Source: Desulfoluna limicola
GTDB lineage: Bacteria > Desulfobacterota > Desulfobacteria > Desulfobacterales > Desulfolunaceae
Direction: 5' to 3'
NCBI RefSeq assembly: GCF_021654575.1
Contig: NZ_AP024488.1
Span: forward strand, 1,240,001-1,304,000
DNA: 64,000 nt
The notes under the pieces are model-generated. The model did no database searches, was not told the DNA's origin, and saw only the letters and a program-made list of their open reading frames with translations. The stretch's first letter is position 1; every line of letters begins with the position of its first letter. A program made the position numbers and the translations under genes. Of this stretch, positions 33,347-44,505 are shown in pieces.

Positions 33347-34282
33347 TCAGTTCTCCTTCGTCAGGTTTCTGAAGATGGTTTCAAGGGTGTTGGACTCCAT
33401 GGCAAAGTTCATGAGCACCCAGTCTGTGGCTTTGACGGCTCCGTAGACGGCTTCCCGGGGGTCCTGCCCCTTTTTAAAGGTGAGGGAGACCTCACACCGG
33501 TTCTCTTTTTTCTCAGAGGCGGCGACGGTTGAGATGCCGCTTATCCCGGACAGCAGCTGCTCGGCGGCCTGGGGACCGGTGCCTTTGAGGTCCATCATCA
33601 GGGTGGCGCCGCCGTTTCCGTTGGAGCGGATTTCGTCCGTGGTGCCGTCGGCGACGATTTTTCCTTTGTGGACAATGGCGATGCGGTCGCAGGTGGCTTC
33701 GGCCTCGCTCAGGATGTGGGTGGAGAAGATGATGGTCCGGGTTTCACCGATGTCGCGGATGATTTTTCTGATCTCAACGATCTGGTTGGGGTCGAGGCCG
33801 GAGGTGGGTTCGTCAAGGACCAGGATTTCCGGGTCGCTGATCATGGCGTAGGCAAGGCCCACCCGTTGTTTGAGTCCCTTGGAAAGCTCGCCGATGGGTT
33901 TGTCCATGATGTCCGTAAGACTGCAGAGCTTTGCCATCTCTTTGATGCGGGAGAGGCGTTTTTCTTTGGGGATGCCCCGGACGTCGGCGGTGAAGGAGAG
34001 GAAATCGTACACCAGCATGTTGGGGTAAAGGGGTGCGGATTCCGGCAGGTAGCCGATGCGCTTTTTGAGTTCCAGGGGCTCTTTCGAAACTGGCTTGTCG
34101 TTGTAGTAGATCTCGCCGCTGGTGGGGGTGAAGTAGCCGGTAAGCATTTTAAGGGTGGTTGTTTTTCCGGCGCCGTTGGGACCCAGAAGACCCAGGATTT
34201 CTCCTTTCCGGATCTCCAGGCTGATGCCGTCCACTGCGCGAAACGCGCCGTAGTTTTTGGTGACATCGTCAACCCTGATCAT
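33347..34282 (-). CDS. ABC transporter ATPase, GldA-like
   Basis: A 311-aa ATPase with Walker A (GLLGPNGAGKTTTLKML), Q-loop region (RIGYLPESAPLYPNM), signature (ELSKGLKQRVGLAYAM), Walker B (EILVLDEPTSGLDP) and the switch His in TIIFSTHILSEAE. The C-terminal ~90 residues form the accessory domain seen in GldA/CcmA-type exporters. It is the first gene of the gldA-gldF-gldG-DUF4340 unit. GAGGAGGAAC precedes the ATG. The 478 bp upstream (34283-34760) hold no gene I can support. Confidence 0.92.
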   Translation of the reverse strand: MIRVDDVTKNYGAFRAVDGISLEIRKGEILGLLGPNGAGKTTTLKMLTGYFTPTSGEIYYNDKPVSKEPLELKKRIGYLPESAPLYPNMLVYDFLSFTADVRGIPKEKRLSRIKEMAKLCSLTDIMDKPIGELSKGLKQRVGLAYAMISDPEILVLDEPTSGLDPNQIVEIRKIIRDIGETRTIIFSTHILSEAEATCDRIAIVHKGKIVADGTTDEIRSNGNGGATLMMDLKGTGPQAAEQLLSGISGISTVAASEKKENRCEVSLTFKKGQDPREAVYGAVKATDWVLMNFAMESNTLETIFRNLTKEN

Positions 34283-34760
34283 GCGTTCCTCCTCGGATGA
34301 TGATGGTTGGTATTAATAGAGATCAATGTTTATTGACCTCGCGCAACTCTTCAATACTGGTTGTTCAGCACATCATTTATCATGGCACGTCTCGTCATCC
34401 GGCATCGGTGACGGGGTGGGTGGAAGCGTGTGTCCTGGCGTGGGCATCACGTCCCATGGCCGGCTGACGTGTGCTGTGGAGCAATTCAAGTACAAAATTT
34501 TTTACATATGGTTAAGGAAAAAGCAAGGGAGAAAATGAGTGCGAAGGTTATCATTACAGGGTTTTAATGAATGAAGGGAAGGGGGAGGAGGCAGGGGATA
34601 GGTAATGGGCCATAGGGCATAGATGACAGGGCGTAGGAATTGTACAGATTATGGGATTGCTTTGCTCCGGCAATTTGAAGGGGAGCGGCAGAGCCTGGGA
34701 GTGAAAAAAGCCGCGCGGGAGTGCGGGGCTCCTTAGGCAGTATAGCCGTTTGAAGCAAAT

Positions 34761-34842
34761 GCTGCAGCGCTTTGTCCCGAGGAACGAGGGAAAAGCGCTG
34801 CAGCAATCAGCTTTCGAGGTGGCTCACCTCGCCGCCGGAGGC
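34761..34842 (-). repeat. GCCTCCGGCGG-family module, type I hairpin
   Basis: On the minus strand: gcctccggcggcgaggtgag, ccacctcgaaagct, then ccctcgttcctcggg between gctgcagcgctt arms. It begins 7 bp after the fdhA1 stop. Confidence 0.88.
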
Positions 34843-34849
34843 TTGTTTT

Positions 34850-37800
34850 TTAGGCTTTCACCACCGTTACCGCGCAGACCTTGAACTCCGGAATTTTGGA
34901 GACCGGGTCCAGTTTGGCGTTGGTGAGGCGGTTGGCGGCGGCTTCGGCAAAGTGGAAGGGGATGAAGACCGTTCCCCTGTCCATCTTGCCGGAGATGTTG
35001 ACCCTGGCCTTAATCTTTCCGCGGCGTGAGAAGATGGTGGCCATGTCGCCGTGGGCGAGGTCTTTCTCCAATGCATCCTCTCTGTTCATCTCCACGAAGC
35101 ATTCGCTCACCTGCTGGTTGAGGCCGTCGCTTTTCCGGGTCATGGTGCCGGTGTGGTAGTGGTAGAGAACCCGGCCGGTGGTGAGGGTGAGCGGGTAGTC
35201 TGCGTCCGGTGTTTCGGCGGCCGGGGTAAAGGCGATGGGGAAGAAGGTCCCCTTGCCTTTGGCGAACTGGTCCACGTGGAGGCGTGGCGTGCCCGGATGG
35301 TCTGCTGTGGGGCAGGGCCAGGGGATGCCGTCCCCTTCGAGGCGCTTGTAGCTGAGGCCAGCGAGGGTGGGGGTGACGGCGGTGATTTCGTCGAAGATGG
35401 CTTCGGACGAGTCGTAACTCATGTCCGCTCCCATGCGCCGGGCGATCTCGCAGGTGATCTCCCAGTCCGTGGGGACGCCCTCGGGCCCGTCCACGGCTTT
35501 TCGAACGCGCTGGACGCGTCGTTCGGTGTTGGTGAAGGTGCCCTCTTTTTCTGCAAAACACAGGGCCGGCAGAACCACGTCGGCGGCCTGGGCTGTTTCG
35601 GTCATGAAGATGTCCTGGACCACGAGGAACTCCAGGTTATTAAACCCTTTTTCCGTGTGGTTGAGGTCGGCTTCGGAGACCAGGGGGTTTTCACCGATGA
35701 TGTAGAGGGCTTTCAAGGCCCCTTTAAGGGCTTCGTCCACCATCTCTGTGGCGGTGAGACCGGTTTTTCGAGAAAGACCTTGGGTCCCCCATGCCTTTTC
35801 CATGGTGAGGGCATGTGCCTCTTCATGGACCTTTCGGTAGCCGGAGTAGACATCCGGCAGGCCGCCCATGTCGCAGGCACCCTGGACGTTGTTCTGGCCG
35901 CGCAGGGGGTTGACCCCGCCGCCTTCGATGCCGAGGTTGCCGCACACCATGGCAAGGTTGGCAAGGGCCTTCACGTTGTCGGTGCCCTTGGTGTGCTGGG
36001 TGATGCCCATGCAGTAGAGGATGGTTCCGCTCTCACCGCCGGCGTAGAGCAGGGCGGCCCGGATGAGTTTCTCGGCCGGGATGCCGGTGAGCTCCTCCAC
36101 GTAATCCGGGGTAAAGGGGGCCACGGCCTCTCTCAGCGCGTCAAAGCCTTCGGTACGCTCTGCAATGTATTCCTTGGCTTCAAGGCCCTCATCAAGGATC
36201 ACGCGGATCATGCCGTTGATCCAGGCAATGTCGCTGCCCGGATTGGGGGACATGCTTAAGGTGGCGTGCTGTTTCAGGGTGATCTTCCTGGGGTCCAGGA
36301 CGATCAGCTGCTTGCCGCCGAACTTGACGGCCCGTTTGATGGCCGAAGAGATGACGGGGTGGGTCTCCGTGGTGTTGGAGCCCGCAACGAGGATGACATC
36401 CGCCTTCTCGATGTCCGAGATGGGGTTTGTCATGGCACCACTTCCGAATGCGGCGGCCAGACCGGCCACCGTAGAGGAATGTCACAATCGAGCGCAGTGG
36501 TCGACGTTGTTCGTTTTAAGGACCGTGCGCGCGAATTTCTGGGCGATGTAGTTCTCTTCGTTGGTGATGCGGGCAGAGGTTAACACCCCTGCGGCATCGG
36601 CGTGATCGGTGGAGATCTCTTTGAGGCGTTTTGCCGTGAGATCCAGGGCTTCGGTCCAGGAGGCTTTGCGGAAGGCGCCGTTCTCTTTGATGAGGGGGGT
36701 GGTCAGGCGCTCTTCGGAGGCGATGAAATCAAACCCGTAGCGTCCTTTGACGCAGAGGCTCCCGTAGTTGGGGGCGCTCTCTTCGGCACCGGTGATGCGG
36801 GTGACGGTTCCTGCTTTGGTGTGGATGTCGATCTGACAACCCACACCGCAGTACCCGCAGGTGGAGCGTGTTTTTGTCTCCTCCCAGGGCTTGCCGCGAT
36901 AGACCACATCCTTTTCCGTGAGGGCACCCACGGGGCAGGCCTGAACGCAGGATCCGCAAAAGACGCAGGAAGAGTCCTTCAGGGCCTGATCAATGCCGGC
37001 AATGACTTTTGCCTGGACGCCTCGGGAGCCGAAGTCGATGGCTTCGTTCACCTGGATGTCGTTGCAGACCTGGATGCAGGACCCGCAGAGGACGCACTTG
37101 TTGAAATCCCGGATGATAAAGGGGTTGACGTCTTCGACGCCGTGGGGGGACTTGTGCGCCGCAAAGCTCTCCTCTTTGGGGGCCATGGGCATGAAACGGG
37201 TTTTGTCCGCCTTCATGAGGGTTGCGTAGCGCCGGAGGTCGCAGCCGGTGACATCCTGGCACCCGCACTCCAGGCAGCGCTCGGCCTCGGCCTTGAGGTT
37301 CTCTTCGGTAAAGCCCAGCTCCACCTCGGTGAAGCTTTGCGCCCGTGTTTCGGGGTCGGCTTTTTCGATGTGCCGTCGGGGCATCACTGGCTTGCCCTGG
37401 AGGTCTTCTGTGGACAGGGTGCCGAAATCCTCTTTCTTGACGTGGAAGCCCAAGCGGTCTTCCGCTTTGGCGGGCAACCCTTTGAGAAGGCGGTTCATGG
37501 CGTAGGCGGCTTTCCGGCCATGGGCCACGGCACCGATGATCACATTGGGGCCGCTGACGGCATCGCCCCCGGCATAGACCCCTTCGATATTGGTGGTGAA
37601 GAGGGCACCGTCGGCGTCGATGGAGTTCCAGCGTGTGAGCCCCACGCCGTCCAGGAAATCGGTGACCACTTTCTGGCCGATGGCTTCGATGACGTGGTCG
37701 GCGCTTTCCGTGTATTCGCTGTGTTCCATCACCACGGGGCTGCGCCTGCCGCTGGCATCGGGCTCGCCCAGCTCCATCTTGACGAAGGTGACGCTGTTTA

Positions 37801-38977
37801 AGCGGCCGTGCTCCCCTTTGTAGGAGACGGGGTTGGTGAGAATGCGGATCTCGATTTTTTCTTCTTTGGCGTCTTCGATCTCTTCGATGGCCGCGGGCAT
37901 CTCTTTTTCAGTGCGGCGATAGATGATGGTCACCTTGTCCGCACCGTGGCGCAGAGCGGTTCGGGCCGCATCGATGGCGGTGTTGCCGCCGCCCACCACA
38001 AAAACATTTCCGCTGAGTTTGGGGGCCGTGCCGAGGTTCACGTCGCGGAGGAAGTCCACGCCCTGCATGACGCCGTTGAGGTCACCGCCGGTGGTGCGCA
38101 TGGACGAGCCCACCTGGGCGCCATGGCCGATGAAGACGGCGTCAAAATCTTCGTGGAGTTCAGCAAGGGTGAAGTCGCGTCCCAGGGCCACGTTGTAGCG
38201 GACTTCCACGCCCATGGAGAAGATGGCGTCGATTTCAGCCCGCAGGTCCTTTTTGGGGAGGCGGTATTCGGGAATGCCGTAGCGCATCATGCCGCCGGGT
38301 TCGGGCAAGGCTTCGAACATGACGACGCGGTGGCCGAAAAGTCGGAGAAAGTAGGCGGCGGAGAGGCCGGCAGGTCCGGTGCCGATGACGGCAACGGAGC
38401 GTCCGGTGGACTTGCCCGGTTCGGGAACGTAGATATCGCCCCGGGCCAGCTCCCCGTCGGCTAAGTATCGTTTAATGTTTTTTATGTCCACGGGCTCATC
38501 GATGAGGTTCCGGCGGCAGGCCGCTTCGCAGGGCTTGGCGCACACCTTCCCGCAGACGATGGGCAGCGGGTTGGTCTGCTTCATGAGCTTGACGGCTTCT
38601 TTGTAGAGGCCGCGCTTTGCCAGGGCGATATACCCCTGGATATCCACGTTGGCGGGGCATCCCAGGCGGCAGGGGGCGTAGCAGTCGGCCGTGTGTCGGC
38701 CGAGGAGCAGCTCCAGGTTTGTTTTACGGGATCGTTTGACCGCATCGGTCTCGGTGTGAACCACCATGCCGTCGGTGACGGGGGTGGCGCAGGTGCGACG
38801 AAGGGCGGGGGCGCCTTCCACTTCGGCCACGCAGAGGGAACAGGACCCGAAGGGGTCGGTCTTCTCGACATGGCAGAGGGTTGGGATGTCAGCAATGCGG
38901 TGCTCGCGAATGACGTCGAGCAGGGTCTGGGACTCATCGGCTTCAACGGGGATGCCGTTGATGGTTAACTTGGCCAT
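34850..38977 (-). CDS. fdhA: Formate dehydrogenase alpha fused to a GltD/NfnB-like flavoprotein, selenoprotein (Sec832)
   Basis: One reading frame of 1,375 residues interrupted by a single UGA at 36484-36482. The context [23 protein letters not shown] is the active-site selenocysteine of formate dehydrogenases. Domains in order: [2Fe-2S] NuoG-type (CHVEKTDPFGSCSLC), ~1-75; a GltD-like Cys region (CGKVCAKPCEAAC, ~145); FAD/NAD(P) module (VIGTGPAGLSAAYFLRLFG, ~200, and VVGGGNTAIDAART, ~330); two [4Fe-4S] ferredoxin motifs (CVLCGSCIQVC and CVFCGSCVQAC, ~640-700); Mo/W-bis-MGD catalytic domain with STCGYCGVGCQ, Sec832 and a C-terminal MGD-binding barrel. A GC-rich stem, GGTGGCC...GGCCGCC, follows the UGA as a SECIS. 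Start ATG 38977 has GGAG 6 nt upstream. It is the last gene of nuoE-nuoF-fdhA2-fdhA1. Confidence 0.92.
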
Positions 38978-39202
38978 ACAACACTCCATGCCGGGACCAC
39001 TCAGCACCGGCGATTACACACAAAATAAATAACAGGGAAGTTTCCTGAAAACGTCGTAAAGAGGCTTTCCAATGTACATGAAAAGAGAACCTGCGGCAAG
39101 GCACAGGCATGTCAGGTTATAGATTATAGGAGACAGGTCATGGGCATAGAGCACAGGTGACTTGAAACCATGGTCCGCGTCAGAAACAGGGAGCCGTGTG
39201 TA

Positions 39203-39247
39203 AAAAAACCGATCCGACGGATTGATTCAATCCGTCGGATCAGGTTT
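39203..39247 (-). terminator. Terminator between fdhA2 and fdhA1
   Basis: GATCCGACGGATTGA and TCAATCCGTCGGATC form a long stem with an A/T run; the T run is on the minus strand, after fdhA2. Confidence 0.8.
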
Positions 39248-39296
39248 TGTTGCATTTTTATTCTGGCTCGCAGGCTGTTTTATCCCATCGATTTAT

Positions 39297-39367
39297 CACG
39301 GGCGCAGCCCGTCAGCGAATGAGATCACCTCGGGGAACGAGAGGTGGGAGCATTCGCGAACCCGGAG
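39297..39367 (-). repeat. GCCTCCGGCGG-family module, 3' part only
   Basis: On the minus strand: gttcgcgaatgctcc, the ctcgttccccgagg core and gacgggctgcgcccg. The GCCTCCGGCGG end is missing; it ends 10 bp from the fdhA2 stop. Confidence 0.7.
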
Positions 39368-39377
39368 ACGCTCCTTT

Positions 39378-42080
39378 TTACGCTTCCGGTGCGGACCCGA
39401 TGCGTACCGCGCACACCTTGAACTCCGGAATCTTGGAGACAGGGTCCAGCTTGGCGTTGGTGAGCCGGTTGGCGGCGGCTTCGGCAAAGTGGAAGGGAAT
39501 AAAGACCGTTCCTTTTGCCATGCGGTGGCTGACCTTCACCCTGGCGTTGATTTCACCGCGGCGCGAGGCCACCTTTGCCATGGAGCCGTCCGCAAGGCCC
39601 AGATCTTTCGCGTCGCTTCCGGCGATCTCCACGAAGCACTCGGGGGAGCGTTCGTTGAGCCCCTTGGATTTCCGGGTCATGGTGCCGGTATGGTAGTGGT
39701 AGAGAACCCGTCCGGTGGTGAGGGCCAGGGGGTACTCGGCATCGGTGACTTCCGCAGGGGGCGTCCAGACGATGGGGAAGAAGGTCCCCTTGCCTTTGGC
39801 GAACTGGCCCACGTGAAGCCTTGGTGTGCCCGGGTGGTCCGCCGAGGGGCAGGGCCAGGGGATGCCTTCCTTTTCGATGCGGGCGTAGCTGAGGCCGGCC
39901 ATGGACGGGGTGGTTGCAGCCAGCTCGGTAAAAATGGCTTCGGCTGACTCGTAGCCCATGTCGGCCCCCATGCGCCGTGCGATCTCGCAGGTGATCTCCC
40001 AGTCCGTGGGGACCCCATCGGGGCCGTCCACAGCCTTGCGAACACGCTGGACGCGGCGTTCGGTGTTGGAGAAGGTGCCCTCTTTTTCCGCAAAGCACAG
40101 GGCCGGAAGGACGACGTCGGCGGCCTTGGCCGTTTCCGTCATGAAGATATCCTGGACCACGAGGAACTCAAGGTTGTGAAAGCCTTTTTCCGCATGGTTG
40201 AGGTCCGCTTCGGAGACCAGGGGGTTTTCCCCGATGATGTAAAGGGCTTTCAGGGTCCCCTTGATGGCTTCCTCCACCATCTCTGTGGCGGTGATGCCCG
40301 GCTTTCTTGACAGGCCGGTGATGCCCCAGGCCTTTTCCATGGTCTGGGCGTGAACTTCATCGTGAACCTTGCGGTAACCGGGGTACACATCGGGCAGGCC
40401 GCCCATGTCGCAGGCACCCTGGACGTTGTTCTGGCCGCGCAGGGGGTTGACCCCGCCGCCTTCGATGCCCAGATTGCCGCAGACCATGGCCAGGTTGGCC
40501 AGGGATTTTACCGTGTCCGTTCCGTTGATGTGCTGGGTGATGCCCATGCAGTAGAGGATGGAGCCTTTTTCAGCACCTGCGTAGAGGCGCGCGGCCTCAA
40601 CCAGGGTTTTGCCGGGAATGCCGGTGAGCTTTTCCACATACTCCGGGGTGAAGGGCGCCACGGCCTCTTTCATGGCGTCAACGCCTTCGGTGCGCTCCTT
40701 GATGTAGCTTTTTGCTTCAAGACCTTCCTCAAGGATCAGGCGGATCATGCCGTTTATCCAGGTAATATCGTCCCCGGGTCGCTGGGCGATTTTGATGTCT
40801 GCGTACCGCTTCAGGGTGATCTCGCGAGGATCGATGACAATGAGCTTTTTGCCGCCGAACTTCGCTGCCCGTTTGATGGCTGCAGATATAACAGGGTGGG
40901 TCTCCGTGGTGTTGGAGCCCGTCACAAGGATGACATCCGCTTTTTCAATGTCTGAAATAGGGTTTGTCATGGCACCGCTTCCGAATGCGGCGGCCAGCCC
41001 GGCCACCGTGGAGGAATGTCACAATCGCGCGCAGTGATCGACGTTGTTCGTCTTCAGCACCGTGCGCGCAAATTTCTGGGCGATGTAGTTCTCTTCGTTG
41101 GTGACCCGTGCGGAGGTGAGGACCCCTGTGGCATCCGCATGGATACCTGCGATCTCTTTGAGGCGTTTGGCGGTAAGGTCAAGGGCTTCGTCCCAGGAGG
41201 CTTCCCGGAACTCTCCGTTCTCTTTGATAAGCGGGGACTTAAGTCGGTGATCCGAGGCGATAAAGTCGAATCCGTAACGCCCTTTGACGCAGAGTTGCCC
41301 GAAGTTGGGGGCGGTCTCGTCGCAGCCGGTGACGTGCCACACCTGATTGTTCTTGACATGGAGGTTCATCTGGCAGCCCACCCCGCAATAGGAGCAGGTG
41401 GTCTTGACGGCTTCTGTTTCAGAGAGGCGGGGGATCTTTCGGGCATTTTTGGGAACCAGCGCCGCAACGGGGCATACCTGAACGCACTCGCCGCAGAAGA
41501 CGCAGTCCGAATCTTTAAGGGCCCTGTCGCCTGCGGTAATGATCTTGGTTTCGGCCCCGCGGTAACCAAAGTCAATGGCTTCGTTCACCTGGACTTCGTT
41601 GCAGGCCTGGACGCACCTCCCGCAGAGGACGCACTTGGAAAAGTCCCTTAAGATAAAGGGGTTCACCGCTTCCATGGGGTATTTGACGCCGGTATCCTCG
41701 AAGGTGGCGCCCTTGACCTTGTATCGGAAGGCAAGCTCCTGGAGACGGCAGTCTCCCGAAGAAGGGCAGACCAGGCAGTCATCGTGACGGCCTGATGTCA
41801 GCATGAGCTCGATGGTCATTCGCCGGGAGCGAATGACCTCCTCGGTCTCACTGCGCACGACCATGCCCGCTGCGGCCGGAACGGTGCAGGAGGCCATGAG
41901 TGTTCGTGCTCCCTCCACCTCCACCATGCAGATCCGGCAGGCACCGGTGGGGGTGCTGCCCTTGAGGTGGCAGAGGGTGGGGATATCAATGTGGTTGCGC
42001 CTGGCAACCTCCAGGATGGTCTCTCCCTCGGTAAAGCGAAGGTCCCTTCCGTCTATGACGATGATCTTCTCTTTTTCCAT
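39378..42080 (-). CDS. fdhA: Formate dehydrogenase alpha, selenoprotein (Sec354)
   Basis: A 900-residue NAD-linked-type formate dehydrogenase catalytic subunit with UGA at 41021-41019 in the context [23 protein letters not shown]. Domains: NuoG-like [2Fe-2S] (CHLKGSTPTGACRIC, ~1-75), the DDCLVCPSSGDCRLQ [4Fe-4S] site, two ferredoxin motifs (CVLCGRCVQAC and CVFCGECVQVC), then TTCSYCGVGCQ and the Mo/W-bis-MGD domain with Sec354. The catalytic part is very close to that of fdhA1 downstream, so the two arose by duplication; fdhA2 lacks the flavoprotein insert. ATG 42080 with AAAGGTGAG upstream is preferred; a GTG at 42092 is possible. With the upstream nuoF/nuoE products it would make an NAD(P)H/ferredoxin-linked formate dehydrogenase. 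Confidence 0.93.
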
Positions 42081-42113
42081 CTCCAGTCTCACCTTTATGT
42101 TTGGTTAAGGCTT

Positions 42114-42213
42114 GCCTCCGGCGGGCAGGGGATGATCCCCTGCACCCCAGGATGCAAATGCTCTCTGACCCTCGTTCCTCGGGTCAGCTCTCATTTGCTT
42201 TGGGCTTCGGCCG
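42114..42213 (+). repeat. GCCTCCGGCGG-family module, type III hairpin
   Basis: gcctccggcgggcaggggat, gatcccctgcaccccaggat, ccctcgttcctcggg core between gcaaatg/catttgc arms, then gggcttcggcc. The end faces the fdhA2 start. Confidence 0.85.
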
Positions 42214-42308
42214 ATTCAAGCGTGTTGGCATTTCAGGTGTTGTCTTAAGAGCCGAAAGGCTGTGGGTCCAGTTGATGTCAGTGCACATGTCAGAGTGTTA
42301 ATAAAACG

Positions 42309-42409
42309 GCCTCCGGCGGCAAGGTGTGCCACCTTGAAAGCGGGTTGCAAATATTCCCTGTCCCTCGTTCCTCGGGCCATCTCATATTTGCGTTGGGCTT
42401 CGGCCGATT
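42309..42409 (+). repeat. GCCTCCGGCGG-family module, type I hairpin
   Basis: gcctccggcggcaaggtgtg, ccaccttgaaagcgggttgc, ccctcgttcctcggg core between gcaaata/tatttgc arms, then gggcttcggccg. It is a second module in the same 544-bp nuoF-fdhA2 gap. Confidence 0.85.
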
Positions 42410-42560
42410 CAAGCTTTATGAAAACCGCCCGATCCAACTGTCCATTCACGAGTCGCAGGGATTCGGGAGCAAGGCACATCAAGGTGACGTCGTAGCTGTT
42501 TACTTCGAACCTTGATTAACGAAGCTCCCGGATGTCTGCGGCTCGCCCGCAGGGTGACTA

Positions 42561-42616
42561 AGAGCAACCATGGTTTTGTTGATTTTTTTACCCATGGTGT
42601 GGTTGCTCTTGGTCAT
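42561..42616 (-). terminator. Terminator of nuoF
   Basis: AAGAGCAACCA and TGGTTGCTCTT pair with inner ccatgg/ccatgg arms and a T-rich loop, 9 bp after the nuoF stop on the minus strand. It lacks a long T tail, so termination may be partial. Confidence 0.6.
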
Positions 42617-42624
42617 GAATGGTC

Positions 42625-44412
42625 TTAGTCGATGGCATCGAAGGGGCACTTGTCATAGCAGCTCATGCACTGAATGCACTTGTCCGTATCGATGGAGGCC
42701 GTCTCTTTCTTCTTCCAGAGAATGGCATCGGCCGGGCACGCCTTGAAGCAGAGGCCGCACTTCTTGCATTTGTCCTGGTCCACGGTGAACTTCAGCAGGG
42801 CCTGGCAGGTTTTGGCCGGGCAGGTCTTGTCGAAGATGTGGGCTTTGTACTCGTCCATGAAAAAGCGCATGGTGGAGAGCACCGGGTTGGCCGCGGTCTG
42901 TCCGAGGCCGCAGAGGGCTGAGCTGCTGGCCACCTCACAGAGCTCTTCCAGGGACTTCAGGTCGCGCTCTTCGCCTTTGCCCTCACAGATCCTCTCCAGG
43001 ATCTCCAGGATACGACGTGTGCCTTCCCGGCAGGGGGTGCATTTGCCGCAGGACTCTTCCTGGATGAAGTCCATGAAGAATCGGGCCATGTCCACCATGC
43101 AGGTGCGGTCGTCCATGACGATGGCGCCGCCGGACCCCATGATGGCACCGACCTTGGCGATCTCTTCGTAGTCGATGGGGGTGTCCAGGTGCTGCTCGGG
43201 TACACAGCCGCCGGAGGGACCGCCCAGCTGAACCGCTTTGAACTTACGCTTGTTGGGAATGCCGCCGCCGATGTCATAGATCAGCTTGCTGATGGGAAGG
43301 CCCATGGGGACTTCCACCAGGCCGATGTTGTTGATGTCGCCGGAAAGGGCGAACACCTTGGTTCCCTTGCTCTTTTCCGTTCCCACGGACGCGTACCACT
43401 CGCCGCCGTTTAAAATGATCTGGGGGACGTTGGCAAAGGACTCCACGTTGTTCAAAATGGTGGGCTTGTCCCAGAGGCCTTTCTGGGCAGGGAAGGGGGG
43501 GCGGGGACGCGGCATGCCGCGCTTGCCCTCGATGGATCGCATAAGGGCGGTCTCTTCCCCGCAGACAAAGGCGCCGGCGCCCTGGTAGATTTCAACGTCG
43601 AAGCTGAACCCTGATCCCAGGATGTCCTCACCCAGAAGGCCGTACTCTTTGGCCTGGGCGATGGCGATTTCGAGGCGGCGGATGGCCAGCTGGTACTCGG
43701 TGCGGCAGTAGATGTAGCCCTTGGTTGCGTTGATGGCCTTGGCCGCGATGGTCATCCCCTCCAGGACCACGTGGGGGTCGGATTCAAGGATGCTGCGGTC
43801 CATGAAGGCCCCGGGGTCGCCTTCGTCGGCGTTGCAGAGAACGTATTTTTCATCCCCTTCGCTGGCGTGGGCAAACTTCCACTTCATGCCCGTGGGAAAC
43901 CCTGCGCCGCCACGGCCCCTTAAGCCCGATGCGAGCATCTCTTCGATGATATCCTCGGAGGTCATCTCATTGAGGGCTTTGGCTGATCCGAAATAGCCGT
44001 CCCGGGCGATGTAGTCGTTGATCACCTCGGGGTCGATGGCCCCCTTGTTTCTCATGGCCCGGTACACCTGGTTGGAGAAGAAGGGGATGTCGTCGATGTG
44101 GGGGATCTTCTCTTTGCTCTTGTGTTCTTTGAAGAAGAGACGTGGCACGGGGCGGCCTTTGAGAAAGTGCTCTTCCACAAGTTCGGGGACGTCTTCCACG
44201 GAGAGCTTCTGGTAGAAGATCCCCTCGGGCTGGACCAGCATGACGGGGCCAACGGCGCAAAACCCGTTACAGCCGGTTTCAATCACTTTTATTTCATCTG
44301 CCAGCCCGCGATTGACGAGCTCGGCATTGAGCGCTTCCTGGAACGGCTTGCTGCCGGTGGCGTGGCATCCGGTGCCGCCGCACAGCATCAGCTGCATTCT
44401 TGTTTTACTCAT
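42625..44412 (-). CDS. NuoF/HndC-like NAD(P)-binding flavoprotein subunit
   Basis: A 595-aa subunit with an N-terminal thioredoxin-like [2Fe-2S] domain (LMLCGGTGCHATGSKPF...ETGCNGFCAVGPV), then the NuoF FMN/NADH core (SGLRGRGGAGFPTGMKWKFA, NADEGDPGAFMDRSILE, GAGAFVCGEETALMRSIEG), the [4Fe-4S] site ESCGKCTPCREGTRRI, and C-terminal ferredoxin motifs (CKKCGLCFKACPAD and CIQCMSCYDKCPFD). This layout is HndC/HydB of electron-bifurcating hydrogenases and formate dehydrogenases. It carries electrons between NAD(P)H and the FdhA clusters. It lies 93 bp after nuoE. Confidence 0.92.
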   Translation of the reverse strand: MSKTRMQLMLCGGTGCHATGSKPFQEALNAELVNRGLADEIKVIETGCNGFCAVGPVMLVQPEGIFYQKLSVEDVPELVEEHFLKGRPVPRLFFKEHKSKEKIPHIDDIPFFSNQVYRAMRNKGAIDPEVINDYIARDGYFGSAKALNEMTSEDIIEEMLASGLRGRGGAGFPTGMKWKFAHASEGDEKYVLCNADEGDPGAFMDRSILESDPHVVLEGMTIAAKAINATKGYIYCRTEYQLAIRRLEIAIAQAKEYGLLGEDILGSGFSFDVEIYQGAGAFVCGEETALMRSIEGKRGMPRPRPPFPAQKGLWDKPTILNNVESFANVPQIILNGGEWYASVGTEKSKGTKVFALSGDINNIGLVEVPMGLPISKLIYDIGGGIPNKRKFKAVQLGGPSGGCVPEQHLDTPIDYEEIAKVGAIMGSGGAIVMDDRTCMVDMARFFMDFIQEESCGKCTPCREGTRRILEILERICEGKGEERDLKSLEELCEVASSSALCGLGQTAANPVLSTMRFFMDEYKAHIFDKTCPAKTCQALLKFTVDQDKCKKCGLCFKACPADAILWKKKETASIDTDKCIQCMSCYDKCPFDAID

Positions 44413-44505
44413 CTTCTGTCTCCTGGTTTGGAATCGCTTGTAAGGCGTTGAAGGCGTTATACATATCCGGCGCGGGAGCTGAACCGGTCCGGTACCCAGT
44501 CTGCG

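Noticed and set aside
36470..36484. Frameshift or nonsense mutation splitting fdhA1
   Set aside because: The stop is UGA at the invariant Sec position and both halves continue in the same frame. fdhA2 has the same arrangement, so these are selenoproteins, not pseudogenes.
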